A DNA stretch of 39,877 nt, from NCBI RefSeq assembly GCF_004770995.1, contig NZ_RQHW01000034.1:1-39877 (forward strand). The letters are read 5' to 3'. The notes under the pieces are model-generated. The model had not been told where the DNA came from. It was given only the letters and a program-made list of their open reading frames with translations, and did not search any database. This stretch comes from Leptospira idonii. GTDB lineage: Bacteria; Spirochaetota; Leptospiria; Leptospirales; Leptospiraceae. This document shows, one piece after another, positions 26,353-34,975 of the stretch. A program made the position numbers and the translations under genes. Every line of letters begins with the position of its first letter. Position 1 is the first letter of the stretch.

Positions 26353-27474
26353 CTAATCTTTTGCTGCGGAGGAAACAAACCGAAAGGTTTTGAGGATTTC
26401 TTTACCTTGGGAAAGGATTTTGGGAAGTTCGGAGCGGTTCGGGTTTTTTTCCTCGAAGTCGATGAAGAAAACGATCTCCGCCAATTTCGTTTTGTCTTCG
26501 TTCGTAACGTACGATATAAATTGTTTTCCGATTCTTCCCTTTTTTTTGAGATCGAATTGAAATAGAGTTAGGCGGCTATCTTCGGATAGAGTCGTTTCGT
26601 AATTCAAGTCTTTATGGATAAAATTACTTTTTGCCCCCTTCTCGGAAAGGGATCGGGAATGGAGATTTTGGATGGAATCGGGTTTGTCCGTTTTGATTTT
26701 AAGGATGAGTTGCGCCGAATGGGCATTTCCACCCAACTTAGAGATCCAAATATCCGTATTCGGCTCCATAGAAGGCATGGGAGATAAAAGCCAGGAACTA
26801 GGAGCTGCGATCGAAAAATTTTTATAACTAACTTCTTTTAGGTGACCGAAGTCGATGAAGGTAGGATACATCGTTTTCGCAACAGACTCTTTCGAATCTT
26901 TTTTTCCGAAAGAGGTGAGGTATGTAATATAACTTCCATTTGCCGATTTTGATTTTACCAGCCCCAAAAGAGGAACGGAAGGATGGATTGCATGAAAGAA
27001 AGATTCCTCTTTTTTGATCTCCTCGAATTCTTTTGCAGAATTAAGACCGCAGCAGAATGTTTCTTTGAGAGTGGTCGGATTGGTTCTCTGCCAAGGAAAA
27101 TATTTTAGGCTGAGTAGATCGAAGATGCGGGAGGTCAGAGTTTTGAGTTCTGCATCCTGCATTTCTTTTCCTCTCAAAACTTTTGCTCCGACGGAATTGG
27201 CAGAAATTTCATTTTTCTCCGATGGGACAGGCACTTGGAATTTAAGAAGCGCATCTCTGTTTTTGGATCTGTAAACTACGTCCAAATTCCATAACTCCTC
27301 ATCCTGCTTTTTGATTGCATGGAAAGATAGATTTTCCCAATCTCCTTCTTTCCATTCCGTATGATAACTGGAATATTCCCCTTCCTGCCATTGCAAATAA
27401 CTTTGGGAAAACAAAGAGGCGTTATATGCACAAAACAAAATCAGATAAAGAATCGGCTTGATCGAAGGAAACAT
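26353..27474 (-). CDS. Exported hypothetical protein
   Basis: 373 residues with a signal peptide (IKPILYLILFCAYNASLFSQ, cleavage near FSQ-SYL). I do not recognise the mature protein. It has beta-rich segments, a pair of cysteines in ETFCCGLNSAKEF, a block SYKNFSIAAPSSWLLSPMP that resembles a solvent-exposed beta domain, and a C-terminal KILKTFRF reminiscent of surface lipoproteins that bind ligands. Likely periplasmic. It is divergent from the SRPBCC gene at 27656 across 181 bases that hold a promoter. Confidence 0.7.
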   Translation of the reverse strand: MFPSIKPILYLILFCAYNASLFSQSYLQWQEGEYSSYHTEWKEGDWENLSFHAIKKQDEELWNLDVVYRSKNRDALLKFQVPVPSEKNEISANSVGAKVLRGKEMQDAELKTLTSRIFDLLSLKYFPWQRTNPTTLKETFCCGLNSAKEFEEIKKEESFFHAIHPSVPLLGLVKSKSANGSYITYLTSFGKKDSKESVAKTMYPTFIDFGHLKEVSYKNFSIAAPSSWLLSPMPSMEPNTDIWISKLGGNAHSAQLILKIKTDKPDSIQNLHSRSLSEKGAKSNFIHKDLNYETTLSEDSRLTLFQFDLKKKGRIGKQFISYVTNEDKTKLAEIVFFIDFEEKNPNRSELPKILSQGKEILKTFRFVSSAAKD

Positions 27475-27587
27475 ACTTATACTTTATCCCTTTTAAAAAA
27501 CGGGAATCAATTCTTTTTCCCTTCGTTTTTTACGGGTTTGATTTTCAAAAAAACAATATTTTGTCTTCTCTCTTCATTTGATTCTGA

Positions 27588-27616
27588 TTGACATAAAATG
27601 AAATTTTCATTATCAA
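27588..27616 (+). promoter_or_regulatory. Promoter with Fur-box-like palindrome
   Basis: TTGACA (27588-27593) and TATCAA (27611-27616) are spaced by 17 bases. The perfect inverted repeat AATGAAA-T-TTTCATT (27597-27611) fills the spacer and reads into ATCAATG. On the minus strand it begins GATAATGAAAATTTCATT, close to the Fur consensus half-sites. A Fur-family repressor is inferred to bind here. Confidence 0.5.
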
Positions 27617-27655
27617 TGATTCCTTGTTTAAAAATAAGTTCTGCAGAGTGTTTCA

Positions 27656-28195
27656 ATGAAAACATCCGTAAAAGTAATCCTGGGAATCGTAATTGCTCTC
27701 TTCTTATTCGTGATCGTTGCCAGAAAAACGAGTTCGACTGTAACTGTTAGTCGTACATTTCAAGCTCCTTCGGATCGAGTTTGGTTCGTTTGGACGGATA
27801 CGGAGAGTATGAAGCAGTGGTGGAGTCCTAAAGATTTCACAGCTCCTGTCATCCAAAACGATTTTAAAGTCGGAGGAAAATTCCTTTTATCGATGAAGTC
27901 TCCCGACGGAGAGATGTTTTGGAATTCAGGAACTTATAAAGAAATTATCCCCGGCAAAAAGATCGTTTCCGTGATGTCCTTTTCTGATGAATCAGGAAAA
28001 ATCATTCCCGGTTCCGAAGTAAAGGTTCCAGGAGATTGGCCTGATGAAATTCAAGCCACAGTGGAGTTTCAGGAAGTGGAAGGAAAAACATCCGTTTCAA
28101 TCGAAGAAGTAGGAATTCCTTTGATTATGAAATTGATGGCGAAGATGGGATGGGAACAGCAATTCGATAAGTTGGAAGTTTTGCTGGCGAAGTGA
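27656..28195 (+). CDS. Membrane-anchored AHSA1-type SRPBCC protein
   Basis: 179 residues. N-terminal hydrophobic helix (VKVILGIVIALFLFVIVA), then an AHSA1-like domain: SRTFQAPSDRVWFVWTDTESMKQWWSPKDF, FKVGGKFLLSMKSPDGEMFWNSGTY, and VEFQEVEGKTSVSIEE. The domain is a lipophilic-ligand fold; its ligand is unknown. Unlike cytosolic AHSA1 proteins it is anchored or secreted. It is controlled by the promoter at 27588 with its Fur-box-like palindrome. Confidence 0.85.
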   Translation: MKTSVKVILGIVIALFLFVIVARKTSSTVTVSRTFQAPSDRVWFVWTDTESMKQWWSPKDFTAPVIQNDFKVGGKFLLSMKSPDGEMFWNSGTYKEIIPGKKIVSVMSFSDESGKIIPGSEVKVPGDWPDEIQATVEFQEVEGKTSVSIEEVGIPLIMKLMAKMGWEQQFDKLEVLLAK

Positions 28196-28234
28196 AGTTG
28201 GCGCTTTAGAATTTTCTAATTTATGAATTAGGTT

Positions 28235-28645
28235 TTACGGGTGCAGTTTTACCATGCACCTAACATCCTTTTCATTTAAGTACCATTCGACACAATATCC
28301 GTTCGGATCCAAGTCGGGATGGGTCAGAAGTTTTCTAAAGGTTCTGTCGATGATGGGAACGTCTTTGACATAATTATCTATTTCTATGGAAATATAATTT
28401 CCTTTGGGAATGAACATAGATTCACATCCCAGTTTGGCAGCTTCTCCTTCTTCTAATTCCTCAGCGGCAGCTCTATATACGATTTCTCCTCCGTTTTCAG
28501 GGCGTGACACTCCGAAATAACGTCTTTCCTTGGAGGAGGAAACGAGAGAGTAAACTTTTCTATGAGCTTTCATGATGCCCGCAGGAAAGGAAGTTGCGGT
28601 CACATAAAGAATGGGAATGTCTTCCTCTAGAACGAATTTATCCAT
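28235..28645 (-). CDS. GyrI-like effector-binding domain protein, tentative
   Basis: 136 residues from ATG 28645; an in-frame TTG at 28657 would add four. The layout resembles GyrI-like ligand-binding domains: YFGVSRPENGGEIVYRAAAE, then MFIPKGNYISIEI, then GYCVEWYLNEKDVRCMVKL. Such domains sense small molecules or bind inhibitors and can stand alone without a DNA-binding part, as here. Neither start has a strong Shine-Dalgarno sequence. Assignment is by pattern only. Confidence 0.5.
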   Translation of the reverse strand: MDKFVLEEDIPILYVTATSFPAGIMKAHRKVYSLVSSSKERRYFGVSRPENGGEIVYRAAAEELEEGEAAKLGCESMFIPKGNYISIEIDNYVKDVPIIDRTFRKLLTHPDLDPNGYCVEWYLNEKDVRCMVKLHP

Positions 28646-28758
28646 AACTGAACCCAAGTCCCAATTTTAGAATCATTGTTACATGATGTAAAGCTTGATT
28701 TTTTTCCGGTGTTCTTTTCTAAACTAACCGCAATCCGTAGGAGTTTAGTACAAAAGGA

Positions 28759-29541
28759 TTATATGGCAATACCGAAACTGAGGGATAAAATGACAGAGGT
28801 ATAATACCAGCCACTCCCTGTTTGGTAAACCTGGTTGATGAAAAAGTTTTCTTTGCTTTTTACATCGTAATAATCGAGGGAGGGGTCTGAAAAACGGTAG
28901 GAACGTTCGGTAATATTTGCATGGGTCGCAAACCGCAAATAAGGCTGTAGAACTTCCAAGCTGAAGATATATCCTGATTCGGTCTGGTGTTTGTATCCGA
29001 TGGAAGGAATTACGATCACACCGGGTCGTGTGTCTATGTCTCCGGAAATAAAGGAATAATCTCCCGATGAGCGAACTCCATAACTTCTAAAGGAGCCACT
29101 AGAGGAGCTGATATATCCTCCCGCAGCACTTAAGAAAATCGGTAAATTTTCAAAAGGGAAATACCTCGTAAAAAGAAGAGCAGAATAGGACTGATTGTAC
29201 AATTTAAAATGATCGTAACTCAGTCCTCGAAAAGAAAGATTGGGGTCTAGATAGTTTTTTTCCTGAGTCACATAACCGGGATTGGCTGTGATCGTTCCTC
29301 CGAACGAAAAAGATTTGGAAGCTGCGTATTCGACGGAAGCGGATAAGGAAGAGATAGGAAAAGCGGCTCCTACGGAAATAGAGAAAGGTTTTTGCATTCT
29401 TCTTTCACTTTGCGAAGTTGTTTGTGGAAAGACTTCGAAAGAAATAAATGTAAAGAAAAAAAAGAGAAATAGATGTTTATGTATGTTTAAATATTCTAAT
29501 TTTTTGTTTTTTTTGATTGAAGAGAATGGAATTAAGATCAT
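28759..29541 (-). CDS. Predicted outer-membrane beta-barrel protein
   Basis: 260 residues. After a basic N-terminus (KKNKKLEYLNIHKH) there is a long hydrophobic signal peptide ending FPQ. The mature part alternates aromatic and polar residues in strands: SISVGAAFPIS, SASVEYAASKSFSFGGTI, SYSALLFTRYFPF, IFLSAAGGYISSSSG, and closes with a strand VILSLSFGIAI. This is the pattern of an eight-to-ten-stranded barrel, like Leptospira OmpA/porin-type surface proteins. No known family match is claimed. Confidence 0.65.
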   Translation of the reverse strand: MILIPFSSIKKNKKLEYLNIHKHLFLFFFFTFISFEVFPQTTSQSERRMQKPFSISVGAAFPISSLSASVEYAASKSFSFGGTITANPGYVTQEKNYLDPNLSFRGLSYDHFKLYNQSYSALLFTRYFPFENLPIFLSAAGGYISSSSGSFRSYGVRSSGDYSFISGDIDTRPGVIVIPSIGYKHQTESGYIFSLEVLQPYLRFATHANITERSYRFSDPSLDYYDVKSKENFFINQVYQTGSGWYYTSVILSLSFGIAI

Positions 29542-29652
29542 AAAAAGTCCGCAAAACTTATGTTTATTTTAAAATACTATTCCCATATATTCTTTTTCCG
29601 TGTCAATGAATCTTACGAAAATCGAATCCATCTTCGGATGTATTGAAATAGA

Positions 29653-30252
29653 CTATTTATTTTGAGAGACAATCAGCCTTCTTGAGGCAATCAGAGCGAT
29701 GAGCAGCAAACAAAAGAATATGATTGTCGCAGGAAAAAGCACTGTCGTTAAGGACAGTTTGTCCAAGGCGAGAATGGAAACGAAGTTTCGAACCGTAAAT
29801 AGGGCGAAAAAACCGATATTTTCTTCGTAGGGAAATTCATACGATCTTCTGATCGTAGGCCCGAATCCTAAAACATCTATAGTCGTCAAACAAACGACAG
29901 CCCAAAGTGGATCGGAAGTGAAGAACCAAATAGGGATGGCAGCCAAAGCTCCGATTAGAAAAAACCAATCCATAAGTGAAATAGAGTGATCCGAATGTTT
30001 TCGATAAGCTAACAAGGCAACATAAATCGTAATAGAGCCGGAGACTCCTATCGGCCAAGCCCCTGGTCCTCCTTGAGAAACGATCTGAGCGAAAAACACT
30101 AAAAAGGTGGTGATTCCCCAGATGATCCAAGAGAATATATGAGGTTTCACTTCTCCTTTACGAATTTTTCCGATATAAGGAAAAAAAGCATACAAAGTCA
30201 TTAGGATTGCTATGAGACTGAGAATATATTTGAAAAGAGAAGATGAGATCAT
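29653..30252 (-). CDS. Polytopic membrane protein, coupled to RNA methyltransferase gene
   Basis: 199 residues from ATG 30252, with about six to seven hydrophobic helices and acidic or polar linkers. The repeated layout (IFSWIIWGITTFLVFFAQ followed by IYVALLAYRK) recalls PQ-loop/SWEET-like three-helix units, but I cannot confirm the family. The start at 30252 is one base after the TAG of the upstream gene, so coupling is likely. An earlier ATG (30303) lies inside that gene and is rejected for lack of a Shine-Dalgarno sequence. Confidence 0.6.
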   Translation of the reverse strand: MISSSLFKYILSLIAILMTLYAFFPYIGKIRKGEVKPHIFSWIIWGITTFLVFFAQIVSQGGPGAWPIGVSGSITIYVALLAYRKHSDHSISLMDWFFLIGALAAIPIWFFTSDPLWAVVCLTTIDVLGFGPTIRRSYEFPYEENIGFFALFTVRNFVSILALDKLSLTTVLFPATIIFFCLLLIALIASRRLIVSQNK

Positions 30253-30253
30253 A

Positions 30254-31099
30254 CTAGAATGGAACAATAAAGCTGTTTCTGTAAATTTGTTTGGAAATTT
30301 CATACAAAAAAATAGAAGTAGCGCAAGCTACATTCAGTGAACTGGCAGCACCGTGGATAGGAATCTTAACCAAGGAATCGCACATACTTTTATAGTTTTG
30401 ATTCAATCCGTAGGTTTCATTTCCGATCAAAAGCAAAAGCGGAGAGTTAAACTTAAATGTATCAATTGTATTTTCCGTTTTTACAGTCGTGCCTATGATT
30501 CGGATTTCACCTAATGTTTCTTTGGTTGTGTTCAACCATTGAGTTATATCGTTATGAGAACCTAGTCGTAAAACGTTGGTGGCAAAGAGAGTTCCTACGC
30601 TGGCTCTGATCGTTTTTGGATCGTATAGATCGACGGAATGACCGGTCATCAGAATCGCATCTACACCGAAAGCATTGCAGGATCGAATGATGGTTCCTAA
30701 GTTTCCCGGGCTGGAGGCTCGGTCTATAACAACGACGAATAAATCTTTTTTGATTTCGATTCGATTGATGTTATCTTCCTTCATTTCCACCAAAGCTAAT
30801 AATTCGGAACTTTCTTCTTTATCGCTCAATTTGGAAAGGAGTGAGGCCGGCATTTCAATATGTTTTTTAGCGAGAGAGCGGTTTAAGATTTCTTTCGCCC
30901 AGTTGGAAAGTTTGGATTCTTCGGAATATAAAAAGGAATCGATCTTCCATCCGTATTCAATCGCAAGATTGATTGCGTTCACTCCTTCCACAAAAAATTT
31001 ATTATGTTTCGATCGTTTGACTCGATTGCGTTTCAAAACGTCTGCATGTTGGAATTCATTGTTTTCGGAAAAGATACGAATTTTTTCTGTTTTTTGCAT
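30254..31099 (-). CDS. TrmH/SpoU-family RNA 2'-O-methyltransferase
   Basis: 281 residues. N-terminal substrate-binding region (RSKHNKFFVEGVNAINLAIEYGWKIDSFLYSEE). The SPOUT knot follows with the three family motifs: RASSPGNLGTIIRSCNAFG, LLIGNETYGLN and IPIHGAASSLNVACATSIFLYE. SAM binding in the knot and the catalytic arginine of the first motif are kept. The target may be rRNA or tRNA; the sequence does not decide. It sits 10 bases after the decayed methyltransferase gene. Confidence 0.9.
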   Translation of the reverse strand: MQKTEKIRIFSENNEFQHADVLKRNRVKRSKHNKFFVEGVNAINLAIEYGWKIDSFLYSEESKLSNWAKEILNRSLAKKHIEMPASLLSKLSDKEESSELLALVEMKEDNINRIEIKKDLFVVVIDRASSPGNLGTIIRSCNAFGVDAILMTGHSVDLYDPKTIRASVGTLFATNVLRLGSHNDITQWLNTTKETLGEIRIIGTTVKTENTIDTFKFNSPLLLLIGNETYGLNQNYKSMCDSLVKIPIHGAASSLNVACATSIFLYEISKQIYRNSFIVPF

Positions 31100-31109
31100 T
31101 TTGCCTGTG

Positions 31110-31695
31110 TTAGATTTGCAGATCCATTGACTGCAGGATTCGAATGTCGGAAGGGATTGTATACTCTTCGCTCAAATGAAGTCTTTGGGTTTGGATGATG
31201 ATCTTCAAGGGAAAATTTTTTTCTGAAGAAGCTTTCTGTATTTTTTCAATACAGTCTTCCAATGTTTCCCTTTCCGATTGGATCTGAATCGGAACAGGAA
31301 ATTGGCTGTGGTGTTTTTTGAGAAATCCGTCGATCCCCGAATTTCTATGCACAGGGATTGCATCTATAGATTGTAATATGGCGAGCTCTTTCGGAGTTTT
31401 TTCCATATAATTTTCCAAATCCAATTTGAGAAGATGAGAGTCTTTAAAGATCATCTCTTCCAAACGTTTGTAATACCAAACGATTTCGGTCGCAATGCAG
31501 GAAGACGTTTCCCGTATTTTTCAGAACTCGTTTGCATTCAAAAAGAGTCGCTTCTATGATCGATAGATAATCGGAGAGAGAATGTTTTTTCTGTGTGAAA
31601 AACGGGGGATCAAAGTATATTAAATTAATGCAATCGGATTCGATTTGTTTCAAAAGATCGTTGCAATCACCTAAATATACTTTATTGAATTGCAT
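31110..31695 (-). pseudogene. Decayed beta-class DNA methyltransferase (N4/N6), internal deletion and frameshift
   Basis: The first 83 residues are the start of a PF01555-type enzyme: KVYLGDCNDLL, catalytic DPPF (29-32) and GNVFLHCD. After HCD the frame is wrong. In another frame the text reads EIVWYYKRLEEM, matching the usual N-E-I-I-W-x-Y-x-R block. The C-terminal 110 residues follow in that frame. The linker before EIVW and the whole later half, including the SAM-binding FCGSGT block, are missing, so it cannot be active. It starts immediately after the stop of the membrane gene (TAGATG). Confidence 0.65.
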
Positions 31696-32109
31696 CTACC
31701 CTTTCTTTAAAGCTAATTTACCTGCAAGGTAACCCATCGGAATATAAGCTCCGATTACATCCAAAACATTGTACCAGAGAGGGGCAGGGAGCATAAAACA
31801 ATTCGCAATCCCTCCTAACAAGAAGAGAATGGAAATTGCATAGGCAAATTTTGTTTTATGACTTGCGCTGATGAATGCTGCAGCTAGAGCTCCGAAAAAA
31901 CTGCCGATAGCATGGGCTAAAAAAGGAAAGATAAAATGTCTAGGTTCGAATAAATGAATCGAGGCTTTCAGTCCTTCCATGGTGGTCACATCCGCTCCTT
32001 CGGGGGGAGGGATGATGTGGCCACTGACCATAATGATTCCCATATTTACGATACTTCCTAAAATGCTGCCAGCAACGATTGCTAGAATGTTCTTAATGAT
32101 CGGTTTCAT
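31696..32109 (-). CDS. Four-helix membrane protein
   Basis: 137 residues, with four hydrophobic helices: IIKNILAIVAGSILGSIVNMGIIMVSG, FIFPFLAHAIGSFFGALAAAFISA, FAYAISILFLLGGIANCF and VIGAYIPMGYLAGKLAL. Polar loop PPPEGADVTTMEGLKASIHLFEPRH between helices 1 and 2. It is a widespread small membrane family whose role I cannot name. It is directly upstream of the dead methyltransferase gene, with no space between the two. Confidence 0.7.
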   Translation of the reverse strand: MKPIIKNILAIVAGSILGSIVNMGIIMVSGHIIPPPEGADVTTMEGLKASIHLFEPRHFIFPFLAHAIGSFFGALAAAFISASHKTKFAYAISILFLLGGIANCFMLPAPLWYNVLDVIGAYIPMGYLAGKLALKKG

Positions 32110-32583
32110 ATAAAAGCCTCGGTTTTTATTTTAAAATTATAAAGTAACGCAAACTTTTTCTTTCATTCCTAAACATCTCATTTTGCTCATTAAAGAGATG
32201 TTTCTTTCCTTATGCAAAACATTTTTTGTTGGGGAAATCCGGCGTTAAATATTTCTCGATTGATCCAATTCATTTTTAACTTCTATGGGTAATCTCGAAA
32301 AACCGTATTTAAGTGCTTCGCAGAATTCGATTTCGGTAAAATCGAGAATAAAAAGCCTTACTGCCACGTATTTGTCGAATAGAGATAAATCAGGTCCTGC
32401 ATACGTGTTATGTGCGGTAAAATTTGTATTTTCGGGTCAATATAAATAATTTATTGCTTTACATTATGAATTGAAAGATAGATCTAATTACTTAGATTAG
32501 TTTTATATTCTAATTTATGATTTTATTTCACATCACTCTTGTTTATCTGTTTTTATTTTTCTAAGGATTTTTTTCCATTCAAT
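32110..32583. other. Intergenic region with hairpin and one tiny open frame
   Basis: Upstream of two divergent genes. AAACATCTC (32171-32179) and GAGATGTTT (32195-32203) form a 9-bp stem with a 15-base loop and T-rich trailing bases. TCGATTT and AAATCGA form a second small inverted repeat near 32328. An ATG frame of 54 codons (32285-32449) ending TYLSNRDKSG...SGQYK is open but resembles nothing I know. Codon use is atypical; it may be a remnant. Confidence 0.3.
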
Positions 32584-32859
32584 ATGTACTTTATTAAAAA
32601 TACCTGCTTTTTAATTTTAACCGTTTCTTTGGCTTCAATATTTTCATGCTATACTATTGAAAACTCTTCTCCCAGAGATAATTGCAAAGGCAATGAAGAG
32701 AAAGGAAAACAAAGTGATCGAGATTACTTTTGTTCTATGGCACGGCTATTTAATGATTCAAAAATTTACGATTTTATGCTGATTTCATGCATATACACCC
32801 AAATACAATTAAACAAGTGTGATAAAAAAACAACTTTGCCTATTGGCGATATAAAATAG
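32584..32859 (+). CDS. Small predicted lipoprotein
   Basis: 91 residues. A signal peptide (YFIKNTCFLILTVSLASIFS) ends at a loose lipobox FSC, so the mature protein would start at C22. The mature part is hydrophilic with four more cysteines, suggesting two disulfides in the periplasm. An upstream TTG (32539) is rejected because the signal peptide begins at the ATG at 32584. AAGGA lies about 16 bases upstream. Family unknown; single-copy AT-rich genes of this kind are common in Leptospira. Confidence 0.6.
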   Translation: MYFIKNTCFLILTVSLASIFSCYTIENSSPRDNCKGNEEKGKQSDRDYFCSMARLFNDSKIYDFMLISCIYTQIQLNKCDKKTTLPIGDIK

Positions 32860-33000
32860 TCGAAAATCCAATCTTATCGCAAACGGGAGCATGCGAGTGA
32901 GAACGAGCATAAAAGGGATATATACGATTGCTATGAGTGTACTTGCGAAAACAGCGATGGAAGTTTTTTCCGGGTTGGCATTGTGCAAAACTGCAAGGTC
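32809..33000 (-). pseudogene. Remnant of a membrane-transporter C-terminus
   Basis: Downstream of the DUF2200 stop the minus strand reads [39 protein letters not shown]. The pattern of NP-x(5)-F-STL plus a final P-x-M helix resembles the C-terminal helices of auxin-efflux-carrier-type transporters. Nothing upstream of it belongs to such a gene, so it is a cut-off tail. A start read inside the DUF2200 gene would be artificial. It overlaps the end of the plus-strand lipoprotein. Confidence 0.35.
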
Positions 33001-33358
33001 ACACTGTTTTTTTCCGAAGTATTTTATCCATCGACTTTCCTTTTGCCAATTCATCGACCAGTTTATCGAGATAACGGATATTTCTCATCAATTCATCCTC
33101 GATTTCCTCAACTCGATAGCCGCAAATCATCCCTTTAATTAAAGTTACATTTTCATTGATCTGAGGTGCTTTATCAAAAAATTCTTCAAAGCTAACTTCT
33201 TTTTTTAGTTGCGCTTTAAAAGATTTATCATCATATCCAGTAAGCCAAAAAATGATTGTATCTACTTCTTTCTTAGTTCGTCCTTTTTTCTCCGCTTTTT
33301 GCAAATAGAATGGATAAACGCTGGCGAACGATGTAGTAAAAATTCTATGTTTCATCAT
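32999..33358 (-). CDS. DUF2200 (COG4898) family protein
   Basis: 119 residues, cytosolic. Nearly the whole length matches the family pattern: [38 protein letters not shown], then [10 protein letters not shown], then [33 protein letters not shown]. Function unknown. It appears intact between remnants on both sides, so it may have come in with them or survived decay. Confidence 0.88.
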   Translation of the reverse strand: MMKHRIFTTSFASVYPFYLQKAEKKGRTKKEVDTIIFWLTGYDDKSFKAQLKKEVSFEEFFDKAPQINENVTLIKGMICGYRVEEIEDELMRNIRYLDKLVDELAKGKSMDKILRKKTV

Positions 33359-33486
33359 TTATGTTATTTTGGGTGAGTTTTCGTAAATTCATAAAGGTTC
33401 TTCGGAAATCCGGTCGAAGTATCTTCCGTTAGACAAGACTCTCATAGTATTTTATAAATCTTTTTGCATTGAAAGTCTATGATTTT

Positions 33487-34952
33487 TCAAACATGTTTGA
33501 TGAGATTTTTATTGAAATGATCGATCAATGTTTGGGAAGACTCGGATATCCGAATGAATTTGAAAATGATCTCATCTATTTGAGCGGTTATGTCTTTTAA
33601 GCTTTCGTTGTTTCTTTTCTTTTCGTATGCTTTTTTGCCTAACAAGGCAAGATTTGTTTTTATTTCCTCAGTAAATTCGATGACAGGAATCCGAGAAACA
33701 TATCCGGACGTGATCATATTCGTTCTGATGAGTACGGATCGTACCATATAAGTACAAAAGCCAGAATTCAAATAACTTAAGAGCCACCAGATGTCATCTT
33801 TGTTTTCCGGAAATACATTTGCGTTCACTCCGAAAGAGGAACCCATCGGCAGATAGGCCGCAGAAAAAGGGATGCCGATAGAGGAACAAGTGATTCCTTC
33901 TCTACCTATATATTTCTTATTTCGGATGATAAAATTTTTAATCTCAGCACCTATCCTTACATAATCGGAAGTTAGGAAACAGTCAGGATCCGTATGGAAT
34001 TTTCTGTTTCCCGGATTTTTATAGAAAGGAATGTCGAATGTTTCCGATCTATTTTTGGATAAGTAGAGAGAATCGTTGCCTGTGGAAATTCCTGTGACGC
34101 AGGGAAAAGTTCACCTAATCGTTTGTATTTGAAAAGGCTTCGAATTTCTTCCGGAACATCTACTACGATTTCAAAATGATCCTTTGGGTCTTGGAGGATG
34201 ATTTCATTTACATCCGCTTCTTTGAATGAGTTTTGTCCTATTTTTTCGAAAAAGATCTTTTGATTCGCATCTCGATTATTAAGGATTACTTTCTTCTGAT
34301 ACTGAATTCCTTTTTGCAGGATCAAAATACAGGTTCTTACATCGGCATCTTGATCGGCAAACAAATCTGTCGGGCAGAGAAGAAGGTGATGAATCGAAAA
34401 ATTTTCTAGGATATATTTCCTTAAACGGAAATGATAAAAAGAAGTGAGAAAAGAATCCATCGTGATCAATCCGATGATAGCTCCTTCTTTAGCAAGATCT
34501 AAAATGGAATATAAGAACATCGAATACATATTTAATGTTCCTATGCTTTGGAAATTTTTTTCTAAAGCAAGCTTGTGACTTTTTATATAATCGTCTTCGT
34601 GACAATTATAAGGAGGATTTGCGATATAAAAATCATAATCTAAATTTAGGTCTTCGACTGCGGTTTTATGATCGAGATAAAATCTTAAAAAATCGATTTC
34701 CCGAAAGTTAGAGAGGTATTCTGACTTATATCTATGAATGTCGAAGGAATTTGTATCGAAACCTTTTTTGACAAAGGCTTCAATCAATTCCTCTTTGCCT
34801 ACACAAGGATCTAAAACTTTTTTTCCTTGCGGCAATAGGGATGTCATGTTCTCGAAAAGATAGTTTGCGATGGGTTTGGGCGTTGAGTAGTATCCTGTCC
34901 GGCGTCTGTCGAAACCATCGGAGGAAATTACAGTCTTCGCATGCCTACCCAT
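33487..34952 (-). pseudogene. N6-adenine DNA methyltransferase with single frameshift
   Basis: Two frames that join into one protein of about 488 residues. Frame one (34952-33972) begins MGRHAKTVISS and holds motif I KKVLDPCVGKEE, the catalytic NPPY at 112-115 and TRD-like text. At LGELFP the frame changes: frame one reads ASQEFPQ but the next frame reads CVTGISTGNDSLYLSKN, which continues without a stop through LPMGSSFGV to 33487. One T appears missing from a T run (four A on the plus strand, 34105-34108). No nuclease is nearby. Confidence 0.75.
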
Positions 34953-34975
34953 ACTCGCTCGAAATCAAAAAGGAA

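Noticed and set aside
30675..31130. 151-residue plus-strand open frame
   Set aside because: It is the complement of the TrmH-family gene, which has all its motifs on the minus strand.
32891..33142. 83-residue plus-strand open frame MRVRTSIKG
   Set aside because: It is the complement of the transporter remnant and the end of the DUF2200 gene.
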